Assembly: GCF_013372625.1 (NCBI RefSeq)
Contig: NZ_JABXFD010000724.1
Coordinates: forward strand, 1-64,000
Reading direction: 5' to 3'
Length of the DNA: 64,000 nucleotides
Source: Actinomadura sp. BRA 177
GTDB taxonomy: Bacteria; Actinomycetota; Actinomycetes; Streptosporangiales; Streptosporangiaceae
In this document: piece by piece, positions 39,305 to 49,624 of the stretch
Layout of the letters: the number at the start of each line of letters is the position of its first letter
Numbering within the stretch: position 1 is the stretch's first letter
The notes under the pieces: generated by a model
What the model was told of the DNA's origin: nothing
Seen by the model: the letters and a program-made list of their open reading frames with translations, nothing else
The model's database searches: none
Translations under genes and position numbers: made by a program

Positions 39305-41344
39305 TCAGCGGTCGTCGGAGACCGTGGTCTTCTGCACCTGGAGCAGGAACTCGGCGTTGGACTTGGTCTCCTTCATCTTCTCGATGAGGAGTTCCAGCGC
39401 CTGCTGGGTGTCGAGCGCGTGCAGCACACGGCGCAGCTGCCAGACGACCCGCAGCTCCTCCGGAGCCATCAGGATCTCCTCCTTGCGGGTGGACGACTGG
39501 TCGACGTCCACCGCCGGGAAGATCCGCTTGTCCGCGAGCGACCGGTTGAGCTTCAGCTCCATGTTGCCGGTGCCCTTGAACTCCTCGAAGATGACCTCGT
39601 CCATGCGGGACCCGGTCTCCACCAGCGCGGTGGCGAGGATCGTCAGCGAGCCGCCGTTCTCGATGTTGCGCGCCGCGCCGAAGAACCGCTTCGGCGGGTA
39701 CAGCGCGGTCGAGTCGACACCACCGGACAGGATGCGGCCGGACGCCGGCGCCGCCAGGTTGTAGGCCCGGCCCAGGCGGGTGATCGAGTCGAGCAGCACG
39801 ACGACGTCGTGGCCCAGCTCGACGAGCCGCTTGGCGCGCTCGATCGCCAACTCGGCGACCGTGGTGTGGTCCTCGGCGGGACGGTCGAAGGTCGAGTGGA
39901 TGACCTCGCCCTTCACCGTCCGCTGCATGTCGGTGACCTCTTCCGGACGCTCGTCCACCAGGACGACCATCAGGTGGCACTCCGGGTTGTTCTTGGTGAT
40001 CGCGTTGGCGATCGCCTGGAGCACCATCGTCTTGCCGGCCTTCGGCGGCGACACGATCAGGCCGCGCTGGCCCTTGCCGATCGGCGACACCAGGTCGATG
40101 ATCCGGGTGGTCAGGATGCCGGGGTCGGACTCCAGCCGCAGCCGCTCCTGCGGGTACAGCGGGGTCAGCTTGGTGAAGTCGACGCGGCCCTTGGCCTGCT
40201 CCGGCTCCATCCCGTTGACCGTGTCGAGGCGGACCAGCGCGTTGAACTTCTCGCGCCGCTCGCCCTCGCGGGCCTGCCGGACGGCGCCGGTGATGACGTC
40301 GCCCTTGCGGAGGCCGTTCTTGCGGACCTGCGCCAGCGACACGTACACGTCGTTCGGGCCGGGCAGGTAGCCGGTCGTCCGGACGAAGGCGTAGTTGTCG
40401 AGGATGTCGAGGATGCCCGCGACCGGGATGAGGACGTCGTCCTCGGTGATCACCGGCTCCTCGTAGCGCTCGCGGCCGCCGCGGCCGCGGTTGCGCTCGC
40501 GGAACCGGCGCCCGCGCCGGCCCCGGCCGCTGCCGTCGTCATCGTCGTGCTGGCCGCCGTGCTGGCCGCCGCCGCCCTGGTTCTGGCCGCCGCGCTGCCG
40601 GCCGCCACCCTGGTCGTTCCGATCGCCCCGGTCACCCCGGTCGTTCCGGTCACCCCGGTCGCCCCGGTCGCGGCCGCCGCGCTGCCGCTGGCGTCCGCCG
40701 CCCTCGCGGCCCTGCTCGCGCTGCTGGTCGCGGCCGTGGTCGCGGCCGCCGCCCTGGGACTCGCCGTCCTCGCCGTTCTGGTCGCGGCCCTGGTCGCGGC
40801 CGTGCCGCTCGCCGCGTCCCTCGCCGGCCCCCCGGTCCTGCCTGTCACCGCGCTGGCGGCCGCCCTGCCGGTCCGCCCGCTCGGCCTTCTCCGGCTTGTC
40901 GGCCCGCTCCGCCTTCTCGGCGCCCTTGCCCTCGGTGTCGGCGGGCTTCTCGGCCTGCTTGGCCGGGGCCTGCTCGGCGGCGGGCGCGCTGTCGGCGATG
41001 GTGACCTGGTCGTCGGAGACCTCGCGCTTGGCGGCCGCGGTGCGGGTCCGCCGGGGGCGCTCGGCCTTCGGGGCAGCGGCTCCCTGCTCGCCCCCCGCCG
41101 AGCCCTGCTCCTGCCCGCCGCCCTGCTTCTCCTGGATGGCGGCGATGAGCTGGCTCTTGCGCATCCCGGTCACGCCGGTGATGCCGAGGTCGGACGCGAG
41201 CTTCTTGAGCTCGGGCAGCACCATGGCCGAGAGGCCGGTACCGGCCCGGCGGCGCCGGGGGGCGGCGGACTCCGTGCCGGCCGGGGCCGCGTCGGCGGGT
41301 CCCGTGCTGGGTGCGTCCGTAAGGAGTTCGCTGGATTCGCTCAC
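39305..41344 (-). CDS. rho: transcription termination factor Rho, with long RNA-binding insertion
   Basis: 679 aa hexameric RNA helicase. Start at the GTG giving VSESSELLTDAPS, with GGAAGGA upstream. The N-terminal helical domain (AMVLPELKKLASDLGITGVTGMRKSQL) is followed by about 230 residues extremely rich in Arg, Gly, Asp, Asn and Gln (RGDRGD and RNDRGD repeats), then the RNA-binding cold-shock-like domain (VAGILDILDNYAFVRTTGYLPGPNDVYVS) and the ATPase with PPKAGKTMVLQ, LVDERPEEVTDMQR and the Q-loop/R-loop region. Such insertions are known in high-GC actinobacterial Rho and add RNA-binding capacity. Confidence 0.97.
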   Translation of the reverse strand: MSESSELLTDAPSTGPADAAPAGTESAAPRRRRAGTGLSAMVLPELKKLASDLGITGVTGMRKSQLIAAIQEKQGGGQEQGSAGGEQGAAAPKAERPRRTRTAAAKREVSDDQVTIADSAPAAEQAPAKQAEKPADTEGKGAEKAERADKPEKAERADRQGGRQRGDRQDRGAGEGRGERHGRDQGRDQNGEDGESQGGGRDHGRDQQREQGREGGGRQRQRGGRDRGDRGDRNDRGDRGDRNDQGGGRQRGGQNQGGGGQHGGQHDDDDGSGRGRRGRRFRERNRGRGGRERYEEPVITEDDVLIPVAGILDILDNYAFVRTTGYLPGPNDVYVSLAQVRKNGLRKGDVITGAVRQAREGERREKFNALVRLDTVNGMEPEQAKGRVDFTKLTPLYPQERLRLESDPGILTTRIIDLVSPIGKGQRGLIVSPPKAGKTMVLQAIANAITKNNPECHLMVVLVDERPEEVTDMQRTVKGEVIHSTFDRPAEDHTTVAELAIERAKRLVELGHDVVVLLDSITRLGRAYNLAAPASGRILSGGVDSTALYPPKRFFGAARNIENGGSLTILATALVETGSRMDEVIFEEFKGTGNMELKLNRSLADKRIFPAVDVDQSSTRKEEILMAPEELRVVWQLRRVLHALDTQQALELLIEKMKETKSNAEFLLQVQKTTVSDDR

Positions 41345-41800
41345 TAAGGGTCCTTCCCAGGGAGCGGGCGTTGGCCGGCGTTCGGCCAGTCGACCCGGTG
41401 GTGCGGCCCGGCGGGGGCGCCGGGACGGGCTCCGCTGATCACGATGGAACCGGGATCTGCGTGTTCTGGGCACAGCCAGATGGTGGACGGGACGTTCCGC
41501 TCGTGCGTGTCCCCGGTACCGCCACGTCCGAAGTTGTTGCGCTGGAATGCCTGACAACGGGATGTCACGGTGTCGGGGAGCCTGGTACGCGGGACCGACA
41601 CGACCGGAGGGTCGAACAGGCGACGCGCGGCTGACGAGCACGCTGCCCCGAACGGGGCATCTGGTGCGGCATCCAGCCTAACATCACCAGGGCACACTGC
41701 TATTCCCCAGAGGTCGATGTCTTCGCATTTTACCTAGCGGGATCGGGCCGGGGCCGGCACCGGCCGGAGCGCCGTCGCGGCCCCGCCCACGGTGCCGCGA
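41345..41800 (-). other. rho leader region without recognised gene
   Basis: 456 bp between thrB and rho on the same strand. I see no credible gene. Rho mRNAs often have a long 5' leader used for autoregulation, so this is likely the promoter and leader. A TAAAAT word on the minus strand near 41730 could be a -10 box; no -35 match was evident. Confidence 0.45.
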
Positions 41801-42742
41801 TCAGGCCCGGACCTCGAGTTCTCCGGTCATGACGCGTGCGCCGCGGGTCGCGACGTCCAACGGGTGTATGTGCCACCCTTTACCCACTTCGGGCACTACT
41901 GAATCAACTCGTGATGCGTTTGTGAAGGCCAGCACGGTCGGGCCCGCCCCGGAAATCACCGCCGGCACCCCCGCGTCCCGCAGCGTCTTGACGAGCGCCG
42001 CGGACTCGGGCATGGCGGGCGCGCGGTAGTCCTGGTGCAGCCGGTCCTGCGTCGCGTCCAGCAGGACGTCCTCGGGCAGCCCCGCCGTGAGCGCCGCGAC
42101 GAGCAGGGCGGCGCGCGCCGAGTTGGCGGCGGCGTCGGCGTGCGGGACGCTCGCGGGCAGCAGCCCGCGGGCCCGCTCGGTCGCCAGCCGGTGCTCGGGG
42201 ACGATCGCCGCGACCTGCGCGACCTGCGATTCCAGCCGGACCAGGCGCGGGCCGGACGGGGTCGTCCAGGCGACGGTGAGGCCGCCGGCGAGGCACGGCG
42301 CGACATTGTCGGGATGCCCCTCGATCTCGGTGGCGAGGCACAGCGCGGCCTCGTCGGTGAGCAACTTCCCGGCGGGGTGCAGCGCGCGGGCCGCGACGAT
42401 CGCGGCGACGATCGCGGCGGACGACGAGCCGAGCCCGCGGCTGTGCGGGATCCGGTTGCGGCAGCGCAGCCGGAGCCCCGGCGGCCGGGAAGGGCCGGAT
42501 CCGGCCAGGTCGTCCAGGACGTCGAAGGCGCGGCGCAGCACCTTCACGATCAGGTGCCGCTCGCCCCGGTCGGCGACCTCGGCGCCCTCGCCGTCCACCT
42601 CGATGGCCACCCCGCCGCCGGTCACCTCGACCTCGACGTCGTCGTACAGGCTCAGCGCGAGGCCGAGCGAGTCGAAGCCGGGGCCCAGGTTGGCGCTGGT
42701 CGCGGGGGTCCGGACCCGCACCGGGCCTTCGGTCCAGCCCAC
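41801..42742 (-). CDS. thrB: homoserine kinase
   Basis: 313 aa GHMP-family kinase that phosphorylates homoserine for threonine synthesis. The GTG start lies two bases after the thrC stop. Motifs: VRTPATSANLGPGFDSLGLALS, the ATP-binding PHSRGLGSSSAAIVAAIVAA, GHPDNVAPCLAGG, and AVISGAGPTVLAF near the C-terminus. Soluble enzyme. Co-transcribed with thrC and probably hom. Confidence 0.97.
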   Translation of the reverse strand: MGWTEGPVRVRTPATSANLGPGFDSLGLALSLYDDVEVEVTGGGVAIEVDGEGAEVADRGERHLIVKVLRRAFDVLDDLAGSGPSRPPGLRLRCRNRIPHSRGLGSSSAAIVAAIVAARALHPAGKLLTDEAALCLATEIEGHPDNVAPCLAGGLTVAWTTPSGPRLVRLESQVAQVAAIVPEHRLATERARGLLPASVPHADAAANSARAALLVAALTAGLPEDVLLDATQDRLHQDYRAPAMPESAALVKTLRDAGVPAVISGAGPTVLAFTNASRVDSVVPEVGKGWHIHPLDVATRGARVMTGELEVRA

Positions 42743-42744
42743 GC

Positions 42745-43812
42745 TTAGGTGAGGCCGAGTTCGGAGGCGGCGGAGTGCGCGTCCACCTTGATGGTGGTCG
42801 GCGCGGGGGCGCCGGAGATAGCCCAGTCGGGGTCCTTGAGGCCGTTGCCCGTGACCGTGCAGACGACCGTGGAGCCGGGCGCGACGACGCCCTGCTCGGC
42901 CGCCTGCAGGAGGCCCGCGACGCTCGCCGCGGAGGCGGGCTCCACGAAGACGCCCTCCTCGCGGGCGAGAAGGCGGTAGGCGGCGAGGATCTGCCGGTCG
43001 GTGACGGAGTCGATCGCGCCGCCGGACTCGTCCCGCGCCGCGACGGCCAGGTCCCAGGACGCGGGGTTGCCGATGCGGATCGCGGTCGCGATCGTCTGCG
43101 GCTTCAGGACGGGCTCGCCCTTGACGAACGGCGCCGCGCCGCTGGCCTGGAAGCCCAGCATGCGCGGGGTCCTGGACGCCTCCTTGTCGGCGGCGTACTC
43201 CTTGTAGCCCATCCAGTACGCGGAGATGTTCCCGGCGTTTCCGACGGGCAGGCAGTGGACGTCGGGGGCGTCGCCGAGCGCGTCCACGATCTCGAACGCC
43301 GCCGTCTTCTGGCCCAGCAGCCGGTACTTGTTGACCGAGTTGACGAGCGCCACCGGGTAGTCGACCGACAGCTTCTGCGCCAGTTCGAGGCAGTCGTCGA
43401 AGTTGCCGTCGACCTGCAGCAGCCGCGCGCCGTGCACCAGCGCCTGCGCCAGCTTGCCCATCGCGATCTTGCCGGCCGGGACGAGGACCGCGCAGGTCAT
43501 CCCGGCCCGCACCGCGTAGGCGGCGGCGGACGCCGAGGTGTTGCCGGTCGAGGCGCAGATGACGGCCTTCGCGCCGTCCTCGGCGGCCTTGCTGATCGCC
43601 ATCGTCATGCCGCGGTCCTTGAACGAACCGGTCGGGTTGGCGCCTTCGACCTTGAGGTGCACCTCGCAGCCGGTCAGCTGGGACAGCCGGTGGGCGGGCA
43701 CCAGCGGGGTGCCGCCCTCCAGCAGCGTGACGACCGGTGTCTTGTCCGTCACCGGAAGCCGGTCGCGGTACTCCTCGATGAGGCCACGCCACGCGCGGGC
43801 GTTCGGGTTCAC
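42745..43812 (-). CDS. thrC: threonine synthase
   Basis: 355 aa PLP enzyme converting phosphohomoserine to threonine. The short, actinobacterial type: PLP lysine in [18 protein letters not shown], the phosphate-binding glycine loop [12 protein letters not shown], and [14 protein letters not shown] near the C-terminus. It follows hom with a 79 bp gap and runs directly into thrB. Confidence 0.97.
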   Translation of the reverse strand: MNPNARAWRGLIEEYRDRLPVTDKTPVVTLLEGGTPLVPAHRLSQLTGCEVHLKVEGANPTGSFKDRGMTMAISKAAEDGAKAVICASTGNTSASAAAYAVRAGMTCAVLVPAGKIAMGKLAQALVHGARLLQVDGNFDDCLELAQKLSVDYPVALVNSVNKYRLLGQKTAAFEIVDALGDAPDVHCLPVGNAGNISAYWMGYKEYAADKEASRTPRMLGFQASGAAPFVKGEPVLKPQTIATAIRIGNPASWDLAVAARDESGGAIDSVTDRQILAAYRLLAREEGVFVEPASAASVAGLLQAAEQGVVAPGSTVVCTVTGNGLKDPDWAISGAPAPTTIKVDAHSAASELGLT

Positions 43813-43891
43813 GTCGGTCTCCTGGAATGACCTGGGATGTTGCCCGGAGTCTACCGGGATCGCCCGTACCGTTCCGATCCCCGGGTGCGGC

Positions 43892-45196
43892 TCACACGTC
43901 GCCTTCGACGCGCATCACGCTCGCCACCGCACGGACGATCTCCAGCCCGCGCAGGCCCTCCACCGTCGCGGTCAGCGCGGCGTCCGGGGCGCGGTGCGTC
44001 ACGACGACGAGTTGAGCCTCCTCGCCCAGCCCGACCTGCCGGACGGCCTGGATCGACACACCGTGCCTGGCGAACTCTTCGGCGACCGTGGCCAGAACAC
44101 CGGCTTCGTCGGTGACGTCCACCTGGATGTAGTAGCGCGTGACCGTCTCGCCCATCGGAAGGACGGGAAGCTTCGCGTACGTGACCTCGACAGGGCCCGG
44201 TGTACCGCCGGCCACGTTCCGTGCGACCGCGACCAGGTCACCAAGGATGGCGGACGCCGTCGGAGCGCCCCCGGCACCCGCGCCATAGAACATGAGCGAG
44301 CCCGCAGACTCGGCCTCTACGAAGACCGCGTTGTAGGCCTCGCGAACGCTCGCCAGTGGGTGCGACCTAGGAATCATCGCCGGATACACGCGTACGGACA
44401 CGCCGCGGCCGTTCCGTCCGTCCTCCGAAGGAATGCGCTCGCAGATGGCCAGGAGCTTGACGACGCAGTCCATTCCCTTGGCGCCCGCCACATCGGCGGC
44501 GCTCACCTCGGTGATGCCCTCACGGTGGACGTCCGCGGCCGTGACGGGCGTGTGGAAGGCGAGCTGCGCCAGGATCGCCGCCTTGGCCGCCGCGTCGAAA
44601 CCCTCCACATCGGCCGTCGGATCGGCCTCCGCGTAGCCGAGCGCCTGCGCCTCCTCCAGCGCGTCGTTGAAACCGGCGCCGTGCGTGTCCATCTGGTCGA
44701 GGATGTAGTTCGTGGTGCCGTTCACGATGCCGAGCACCCGGTGCACGTGGTCGCCGACGAGCGAGTCCCTGAGGGGCCGCAACAGCGGGATCGCACCCGC
44801 GACGGACGCCTCGTAGTACAGGTCGGCGCCGTACTCGCGGGCCGCCGCGAACAGCGTCGCGCCGTCCTCGGCCAGCAGCGCCTTGTTCGCCGTGATGACC
44901 GACTTGCCGGACTTCATCGCCTCCAGCATCAGCGTCCGGGCCGGCTCGATGCCGCCGATGACCTCGATGACGATGTCGACGTCGTCCCGGGTCACCAGCG
45001 CCTGCGCGTCCGTCGTCAGCAGCTCGCGGGGGACGCCCGCGCGGACCCGGTCCGGCCTGCGGACGGCGATCCCGGCCAGCTCCAGCGGCGCCCCGACCCG
45101 CGCGGCCAGATCGTCCGCCTGCTCGATCAGCAGCCGGACGACCTCCGTGCCGACCACGCCGCATCCGAGCAGCGCCACGCGCAGTCCGGGTTTCAC
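43892..45196 (-). CDS. hom: homoserine dehydrogenase
   Basis: 434 aa NAD(P)-dependent enzyme at the branch point to threonine and methionine. The GTG start overlaps the lysA stop by 4 bp (GTGA). Seen: the Rossmann [10 protein letters not shown] at the N-terminus, NKALLAEDG, the catalytic region [11 protein letters not shown] and [16 protein letters not shown], and a C-terminal ACT regulatory domain ([27 protein letters not shown]) that normally mediates threonine inhibition. Confidence 0.97.
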   Translation of the reverse strand: MKPGLRVALLGCGVVGTEVVRLLIEQADDLAARVGAPLELAGIAVRRPDRVRAGVPRELLTTDAQALVTRDDVDIVIEVIGGIEPARTLMLEAMKSGKSVITANKALLAEDGATLFAAAREYGADLYYEASVAGAIPLLRPLRDSLVGDHVHRVLGIVNGTTNYILDQMDTHGAGFNDALEEAQALGYAEADPTADVEGFDAAAKAAILAQLAFHTPVTAADVHREGITEVSAADVAGAKGMDCVVKLLAICERIPSEDGRNGRGVSVRVYPAMIPRSHPLASVREAYNAVFVEAESAGSLMFYGAGAGGAPTASAILGDLVAVARNVAGGTPGPVEVTYAKLPVLPMGETVTRYYIQVDVTDEAGVLATVAEEFARHGVSIQAVRQVGLGEEAQLVVVTHRAPDAALTATVEGLRGLEIVRAVASVMRVEGDV

Positions 45197-46584
45197 GCTT
45201 CGACCTCCGCATCGAGCCGCAGCAGGTCCTCCGCGCTCTCCCGGCGGACGATCACGCGCGACCTGCCGTCCCTCACCGCCACCACGGCGGGCTTCGGGAC
45301 GTAGTTGTAGTTGCTGGCCATCGACCGACAGTACGCACCGGTCGCCGCCACCGCCACCAGGTCCCCCGCCGCAAGATCTGCGGGGAACCACAGGTCCCGC
45401 ACTACAATGTCGCCGCTTTCGCAGTGCTTCCCGACAAGCCTACTGAGCATGGGTGATGCGTCGGACGTCCTGCTCGCGAGCACGCCGCTGTACTCGGCGC
45501 CGTACAGCGCGGTGCGCAGGTTGTCGCTCATGCCGCCGTCCACGGAGACATAGGTGCGCAGGCCCTCGACGTCCTTGACCGTGCCGACCTCGTACACCGT
45601 GACGCCGCCCGGACCGATGATCGCCCGGCCCGGCTCCACGGTCAGCCGCGGCATCGCCAGGTCGTACGCCCTGCACTCGTGGGCCACGATGTCCCGCAGC
45701 CCGTCCGCGATGGACTTGGGGTCGTGCGGCTCCTCGCCCGGCACGTAGGCGATGCCGTAGCCGCCGCCGAGGTCGAGCTCCGGAAGCTCGATGCCGTGCT
45801 CGTCCCGGATCGCCACCAGCAGCTCCGCCAGCCGGTGCGCGGCCACCTCGAACCCGTCCACGTCGAAGATCTGCGACCCGATGTGGGAGTGCAGCCCGAC
45901 CAGCTCCAGCTGCTTCAGCTCCAGAACCCTGCGCACCGCCTCCAGCGCGGCCCCGGAACTCCGCGAGAACCCGAACTTCTGGTCGTCGTGAGCGGTCGCG
46001 ATGAACTCGTGGGTGTGCGCCTCCACCCCCGTGGTGACGCGCACCATCACCTTGGCCCGGACGCCCTTCTCCTGGGCGAGGTACGCCACCCGGGCGATCT
46101 CCTCGAACGAATCCAGCACGATCCGTCCGACCCCGACCTCAAGGGCCTTGTCAATCTCCCAGGACGCCTTGTTGCTCCCGTGCAGCGTGATGCGCTCCGT
46201 AGGGAACCCTGCCGCCAGAGCAACAGCAAGCTCACCGCCGCTGCACACGTCGAGCCCGAGGCCCTCTTCCTTGAGCCACTTGGCGACGGCAGTACAGAGG
46301 AACGCCTTGCCCGCGTAGTGGACGTCCCCGTCATGGAACGCCGCCGCGTACTCCCTGGCGCGGCTCCGGACGTCCTCCTCGTCATAGACGTACAGAGGCG
46401 TCCCGTACTCCTTGGCCAGATCCCGGACGTCGACGCCGCCGACCGTCAGGACGCCGTCCTCACGCCGGGCGTTGCGCGGCCACACGGCGGGATCCAGCGC
46501 GTTCAGATCGTCCGCCGGCCCGACGGGGTTCTCCTCGGGCAGGACATCGGCATGCCGCGGCCCAGCAGGGTGTACTCGACTCAT
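45193..46584 (-). CDS. lysA: diaminopimelate decarboxylase
   Basis: 463 aa PLP enzyme of the last lysine step. The PLP lysine is in [10 protein letters not shown], followed by [26 protein letters not shown], the glycine-rich [18 protein letters not shown], the EPGRAI phosphate-binding motif and the substrate Cys in [10 protein letters not shown] 35-residue N-terminal extension is present. It starts within the stop region of the upstream ArgS-related gene (4 bp overlap) and its stop overlaps hom, so the three are translationally coupled. Confidence 0.97.
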   Translation of the reverse strand: MSRVHPAGPRHADVLPEENPVGPADDLNALDPAVWPRNARREDGVLTVGGVDVRDLAKEYGTPLYVYDEEDVRSRAREYAAAFHDGDVHYAGKAFLCTAVAKWLKEEGLGLDVCSGGELAVALAAGFPTERITLHGSNKASWEIDKALEVGVGRIVLDSFEEIARVAYLAQEKGVRAKVMVRVTTGVEAHTHEFIATAHDDQKFGFSRSSGAALEAVRRVLELKQLELVGLHSHIGSQIFDVDGFEVAAHRLAELLVAIRDEHGIELPELDLGGGYGIAYVPGEEPHDPKSIADGLRDIVAHECRAYDLAMPRLTVEPGRAIIGPGGVTVYEVGTVKDVEGLRTYVSVDGGMSDNLRTALYGAEYSGVLASRTSDASPMLSRLVGKHCESGDIVVRDLWFPADLAAGDLVAVAATGAYCRSMASNYNYVPKPAVVAVRDGRSRVIVRRESAEDLLRLDAEVEA

Positions 46585-47243
46585 ATCCGCTCTCTAGGGG
46601 TTTCACCGATCGTGTTCAGCCCGTTGCCGAGGACGACCCTGACCGCCCGCGCCAGGCCCGCCCGTCCCGGAACGGGCTCCTCATCGCCCTTCGGGACCGC
46701 CGGGCAGCGCTCATGCACGTCGTGGTACGCCTCGGCCACTCTCTCCAAACAAAACATCAGCGGCCTGGCATCCCGTTCCCGCTCCGCCTGTTCGGCCCGC
46801 CCCGGCACGTCCCCCAGCGCCCACACGAGCTCAGCCTCCAACTCCCCCGCCTCCAGGACCCCGAACTCACGCGCCCACCGCTCCGCCCAACAGGCCCGCG
46901 CATAGGCATAACGCACCGAGAACCCGGGATTCTCGAACGTCCGAGGCCACTCACGCCACATGTTCGCCGGAACCCGGGCAACGCCGTAACGAGGATCACG
47001 CAGAATCCCCTTGATGACCTCGTCCACCCCGAGCACGACCCGGACGAACCCGCCCCCCGAGACGACACCCCCGACCCGCCGCGCGATCACCTGGGGATCG
47101 ACCCCGAGCCGCAGGGCCACCGGACTCTCGAAAACACCCTGCCCGCGCGAGAAGACCACCACGCTCTCCGGCACGGCGACATCGATCTCACCCTCGGCCA
47201 CGGCGTCCCGCACCGCGCGCAGAAGGGCATCGCCTGGAGTCAC
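46581..47243 (-). CDS. nrtL: ArgS-related anticodon-binding (DALR) protein, NrtL-like
   Basis: 220 aa. No catalytic arginyl-tRNA synthetase domain: only a middle region and a C-terminal DALR anticodon-binding-like helical bundle are present ([83 protein letters not shown]). This split-off relative of ArgS is conserved before lysA in actinomycetes. Its function is unknown; tRNA binding is an inference from the fold. Symbol given by recollection of annotation practice. Confidence 0.75.
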   Translation of the reverse strand: MTPGDALLRAVRDAVAEGEIDVAVPESVVVFSRGQGVFESPVALRLGVDPQVIARRVGGVVSGGGFVRVVLGVDEVIKGILRDPRYGVARVPANMWREWPRTFENPGFSVRYAYARACWAERWAREFGVLEAGELEAELVWALGDVPGRAEQAERERDARPLMFCLERVAEAYHDVHERCPAVPKGDEEPVPGRAGLARAVRVVLGNGLNTIGETPRERI

Positions 47244-47264
47244 CCTGGTGAGACTATCCGACCA

Positions 47265-47648
47265 CTATTTGGACACGGCAGCAAGTTTCCGCACCGTCTG
47301 GATCAGCTGATTCGGGTCGAACGGCTTGGTCACGTAGGCGTCGACGCCGATCTCGTGCCCGCGCCGCACATCGTGCTCCTGCGCCCGCGCCGTGATCATC
47401 ACGACCCGGATGTGCGCGGTCCCCGGATCCTCCCGCAGCTTCACCGCGGTGACCCACCCGTCCAGCCTGGGCATCATCACGTCCAGCGTGATGACGTCCG
47501 GCCGTACTTCGCCCACCTTCTCCAGGCAGTCCTGACCGTCCACCGCGGTCTCCACCTCGAACCCCTCCAGTTGCAGGTTCACGGCGATGAGCTGGCGGAT
47601 CACCTCGTCATCATCGACGACCAGCACGCGTCCCAGTGGCTCGGTCAC
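47265..47648 (-). CDS. single-domain CheY-like response regulator
   Basis: 127 aa receiver only. The acidic pocket D12 D13, phosphoacceptor D56 in VITLDVMMPRLDGW, the Thr in VVMITARAQ and the Lys in VTKPFDPNQLIQTV are all present. No output domain. In Streptomyces a similar gene lies at the same place (near SCO5351). No kinase is adjacent. It starts the unit that runs into the nrtL-like gene 21 bp later. Confidence 0.92.
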   Translation of the reverse strand: MTEPLGRVLVVDDDEVIRQLIAVNLQLEGFEVETAVDGQDCLEKVGEVRPDVITLDVMMPRLDGWVTAVKLREDPGTAHIRVVMITARAQEHDVRRGHEIGVDAYVTKPFDPNQLIQTVRKLAAVSK

Positions 47649-47755
47649 GGCTCGAAGTTAGCCCACTCCCACCCCCGGACGCACGGCGAAATCCCAGGTG
47701 CGCGTCACCCCGCCAACCCTGCTAACCTTCTACCGCGCCCCCACACGGGCGCAGG

Positions 47756-47827
47756 GCCCCCTTAGCTCAGGGGATAGAGCAACGGCCTCCGGAGCCGTGT
47801 GCGCAGGTTCGAATCCTGCAGGGGGCA
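47756..47827 (+). tRNA. tRNA-Arg (anticodon CCG)
   Basis: 72 nt cloverleaf: 7 bp acceptor stem (47756-47762 with 47820-47826), D arm TAGCTCAGGGGATAGAGCA, anticodon stem ACGGC/GCCGT with loop CTCCGGA giving anticodon CCG (reads CGG), and T arm GCAGGTTCGAATCCTGC. Discriminator A at 47827; CCA is not encoded. The 3' end is the probable attachment site of the integrated element whose integrase gene begins 130 bp away; the gene is intact on this side. Confidence 0.97.
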
Positions 47828-47959
47828 CCTCTCAACGATCAGCCGGTTCCCGCGCTTGACCTGCGGAAACCGGCTTCTGTCGTTCATGGGCCATGTGACA
47901 TCAGATGCCACCGTGGGACGCCGTATGCCACGGCGCGCGTTCCATTTGTGTTCCGGCTG

Positions 47960-49327
47960 TCAGTCGCCGAGGGCGTCGTCTATGAGCCCCTCCCATACGC
48001 GGTCCTGACCGGCTATGACCTTGGCGTAGATCTTCAAGAGCACCTCGACACTGTGTCCGGCCCACTCGGCGACCTGCGTAGGCGGGACGCCGGCTTGGAG
48101 CCGTAGGGACACCCCGGCGTGCCGTAGGTCGTACGGGCGCCGAGCCAGGTCGGACGCCTCCTCGACGGGCGTGAGGGCGACCGTGCGCGCTCGGTGCCAC
48201 GTGCGCCCATAGCCGGACGGGAGGAGCACTCCCCCGCGCTCCGTGCGGAACAGACGGCCGTCGGGGGCGACGCCGAACCGGTCGATGTGCGCCCGCAGGA
48301 TCCTGACGAGTTCCGGCGGTATGGGGACGGGCCGCTTGGCCTTGCGGTTGCGGCCTTTGAGTCCGCGGTCATCGTGGTATTCGCCGGAATCCGTCCACTC
48401 GGTGCCGACCGAGGGACGCGAACCGGCGAGCATCAGGCGGCCCCATCCCGTCGAGGGAAGGTTGCAGTCGACATCCCGCAGTGAGACGACCTCGCCGGGC
48501 CGCATCATCGCGTAATAGACGCACGCGAAGAACGCCACCATTCGAGGACCTCGCCGAGGTCCGGCGTAGCTAACGGCCGTGAGGAGTTCCGCCATTTGGC
48601 GGGGCGACGGGACAACGGCCGGGTCTACCTCCTCCCACACCTCGTCATCCTGCGTCGGTTTCCAGTCGAGACCGTCGATGGGGTTGACCGCGAGGCGTTT
48701 CCGCTGAACGGCGTACTTGAGCACGTTGTAGAGAACCCGGCGGCGCCGCGTGTAGTAGCTAGGCGCGGCCGGCGTTCCGTCCAGCTTGCGGGCACACGCG
48801 TCCAGAACCCTCGTGATGCCCTCGAACTCGGCGAGGTCGGCGAGCGGAACACCGGTCTTTGTCGCCCATGTGAGAGCGGCCGCCACCTCGGCGGGACGCT
48901 CGGCGTCACGCCGAGCCTTGTTGAACTCCCACCGGCGGAGTGCCATGCGCAGCGTTTCCGGGTCGGGCGCTCCCCTGTGCTTGGCTGTAAGCGCGACCGT
49001 GACGGCGGTCAGCGTTTCAGCGATCGAAATGCGCTGTTTGGCGGATACCTTGTCCCACCGGTCGTCAACGTAGTCCCGAGCGTGCTGGTACCAGCTCACG
49101 GAGAGCGCGGCGCGAACCTTGGACTCGGGAAGACCGGTCTCGACGTCGAATGCCTCGCCTCGCCGGGCAGCCTGGATGAGTTCCGACTTGAAGCTGTCGG
49201 CCAGTTCCCGAGTGGTGAATGGTCGCGACTGGACTTTCCCGCCCACCACCCAGCGCAGGACGTACGGCCGTTTCCTGCCCTTCTTTACGGTGACCTTCCA
49301 GAACCGGACGTCGTAGCTCTTGTTCAC
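47960..49327 (-). CDS. int: tyrosine-type site-specific integrase
   Basis: 455 aa recombinase for insertion at the tRNA. Start at the GTG (VNKSYDVRFWKV) that overlaps the excisionase stop by 4 bp; AGAGAGGACC is upstream. The N-terminal arm-binding and SAM-like domain is followed by the catalytic domain with Arg in YYAMMRPGEVVSLRDVD (about 273), the HxxR box in RPYDLRHAGVSLRLQAGV (about 404), His in WAGHSVEVLL and the nucleophile Tyr in KIYAKV (about 432). It points towards the tRNA, as in most AICEs. Confidence 0.95.
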   Translation of the reverse strand: MNKSYDVRFWKVTVKKGRKRPYVLRWVVGGKVQSRPFTTRELADSFKSELIQAARRGEAFDVETGLPESKVRAALSVSWYQHARDYVDDRWDKVSAKQRISIAETLTAVTVALTAKHRGAPDPETLRMALRRWEFNKARRDAERPAEVAAALTWATKTGVPLADLAEFEGITRVLDACARKLDGTPAAPSYYTRRRRVLYNVLKYAVQRKRLAVNPIDGLDWKPTQDDEVWEEVDPAVVPSPRQMAELLTAVSYAGPRRGPRMVAFFACVYYAMMRPGEVVSLRDVDCNLPSTGWGRLMLAGSRPSVGTEWTDSGEYHDDRGLKGRNRKAKRPVPIPPELVRILRAHIDRFGVAPDGRLFRTERGGVLLPSGYGRTWHRARTVALTPVEEASDLARRPYDLRHAGVSLRLQAGVPPTQVAEWAGHSVEVLLKIYAKVIAGQDRVWEGLIDDALGD

Positions 49328-49518
49328 GCGGTCCTCTCTTCGAGGCTGGAGAGCCAGTTCTCGAAGTCCACTCGGCGGATCCGAAGCTTGCGGTTCGGCA
49401 GGACGGTGCAGGGCGGCGTCTTGCCGAGTGCGCGCCAGCGCTGCCACGTGCGCCGAGTGATGTCGAGTTCGTCGAGGATCTCGGGAACCGTGATCCACGT
49501 GTTGGACCTCTGGGCCAT
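49324..49518 (-). CDS. xis: excisionase (MerR/AlpA-like helix-turn-helix)
   Basis: 64 aa. The winged helix-turn-helix is visible as WITVPEILDELDITRRTWQRWRALG followed by LPNRKLRIRRVDFENWL, the standard excisionase pattern of actinomycete elements. It is coupled to int by a 4 bp overlap and preceded by one copy of the four-fold leader repeat (49548-49604). Confidence 0.9.
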   Translation of the reverse strand: MAQRSNTWITVPEILDELDITRRTWQRWRALGKTPPCTVLPNRKLRIRRVDFENWLSSLEERTA

Positions 49519-49547
49519 TTGGGGGCGTTCACCTCAATCAGTCCGGG

Positions 49548-49604
49548 TGTGATCGGTTGGGGCGTCGCCGGCGGCGTGCTTGGTGGTCTGTGCGCCGGTG
49601 ACGG
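49548..49604 (-). repeat. AICE leader repeat, copy A (upstream of xis)
   Basis: Contains the 17-base core GGCGGCGTGCTTGGTGG (plus-strand reading) and GTGATCGGTTGGGG, shared with copies at 53895-53969, 57817-57905 and 60068-60126. On the minus strand it lies 30-86 bases before the xis start. Copy A is the most diverged: CGGCG replaces CTCGGCG at the hairpin base. Confidence 0.75.
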
Positions 49605-49624
49605 CGTGCTGCTGTGTAGAGAGG

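Noticed and set aside
39131-41347. Long open frame antisense to rho with hydrophobic Ala/Val/Leu-rich translation
   Set aside because: It is the complement of the repetitive Arg/Gly/Asp insertion in rho; there is no RBS, and codon bias belongs to the rho strand.
41345-41800. Open frames of 80-117 codons in the rho leader
   Set aside because: No RBS, no domain, and their composition resembles shadow frames; the region is better explained as promoter and leader.
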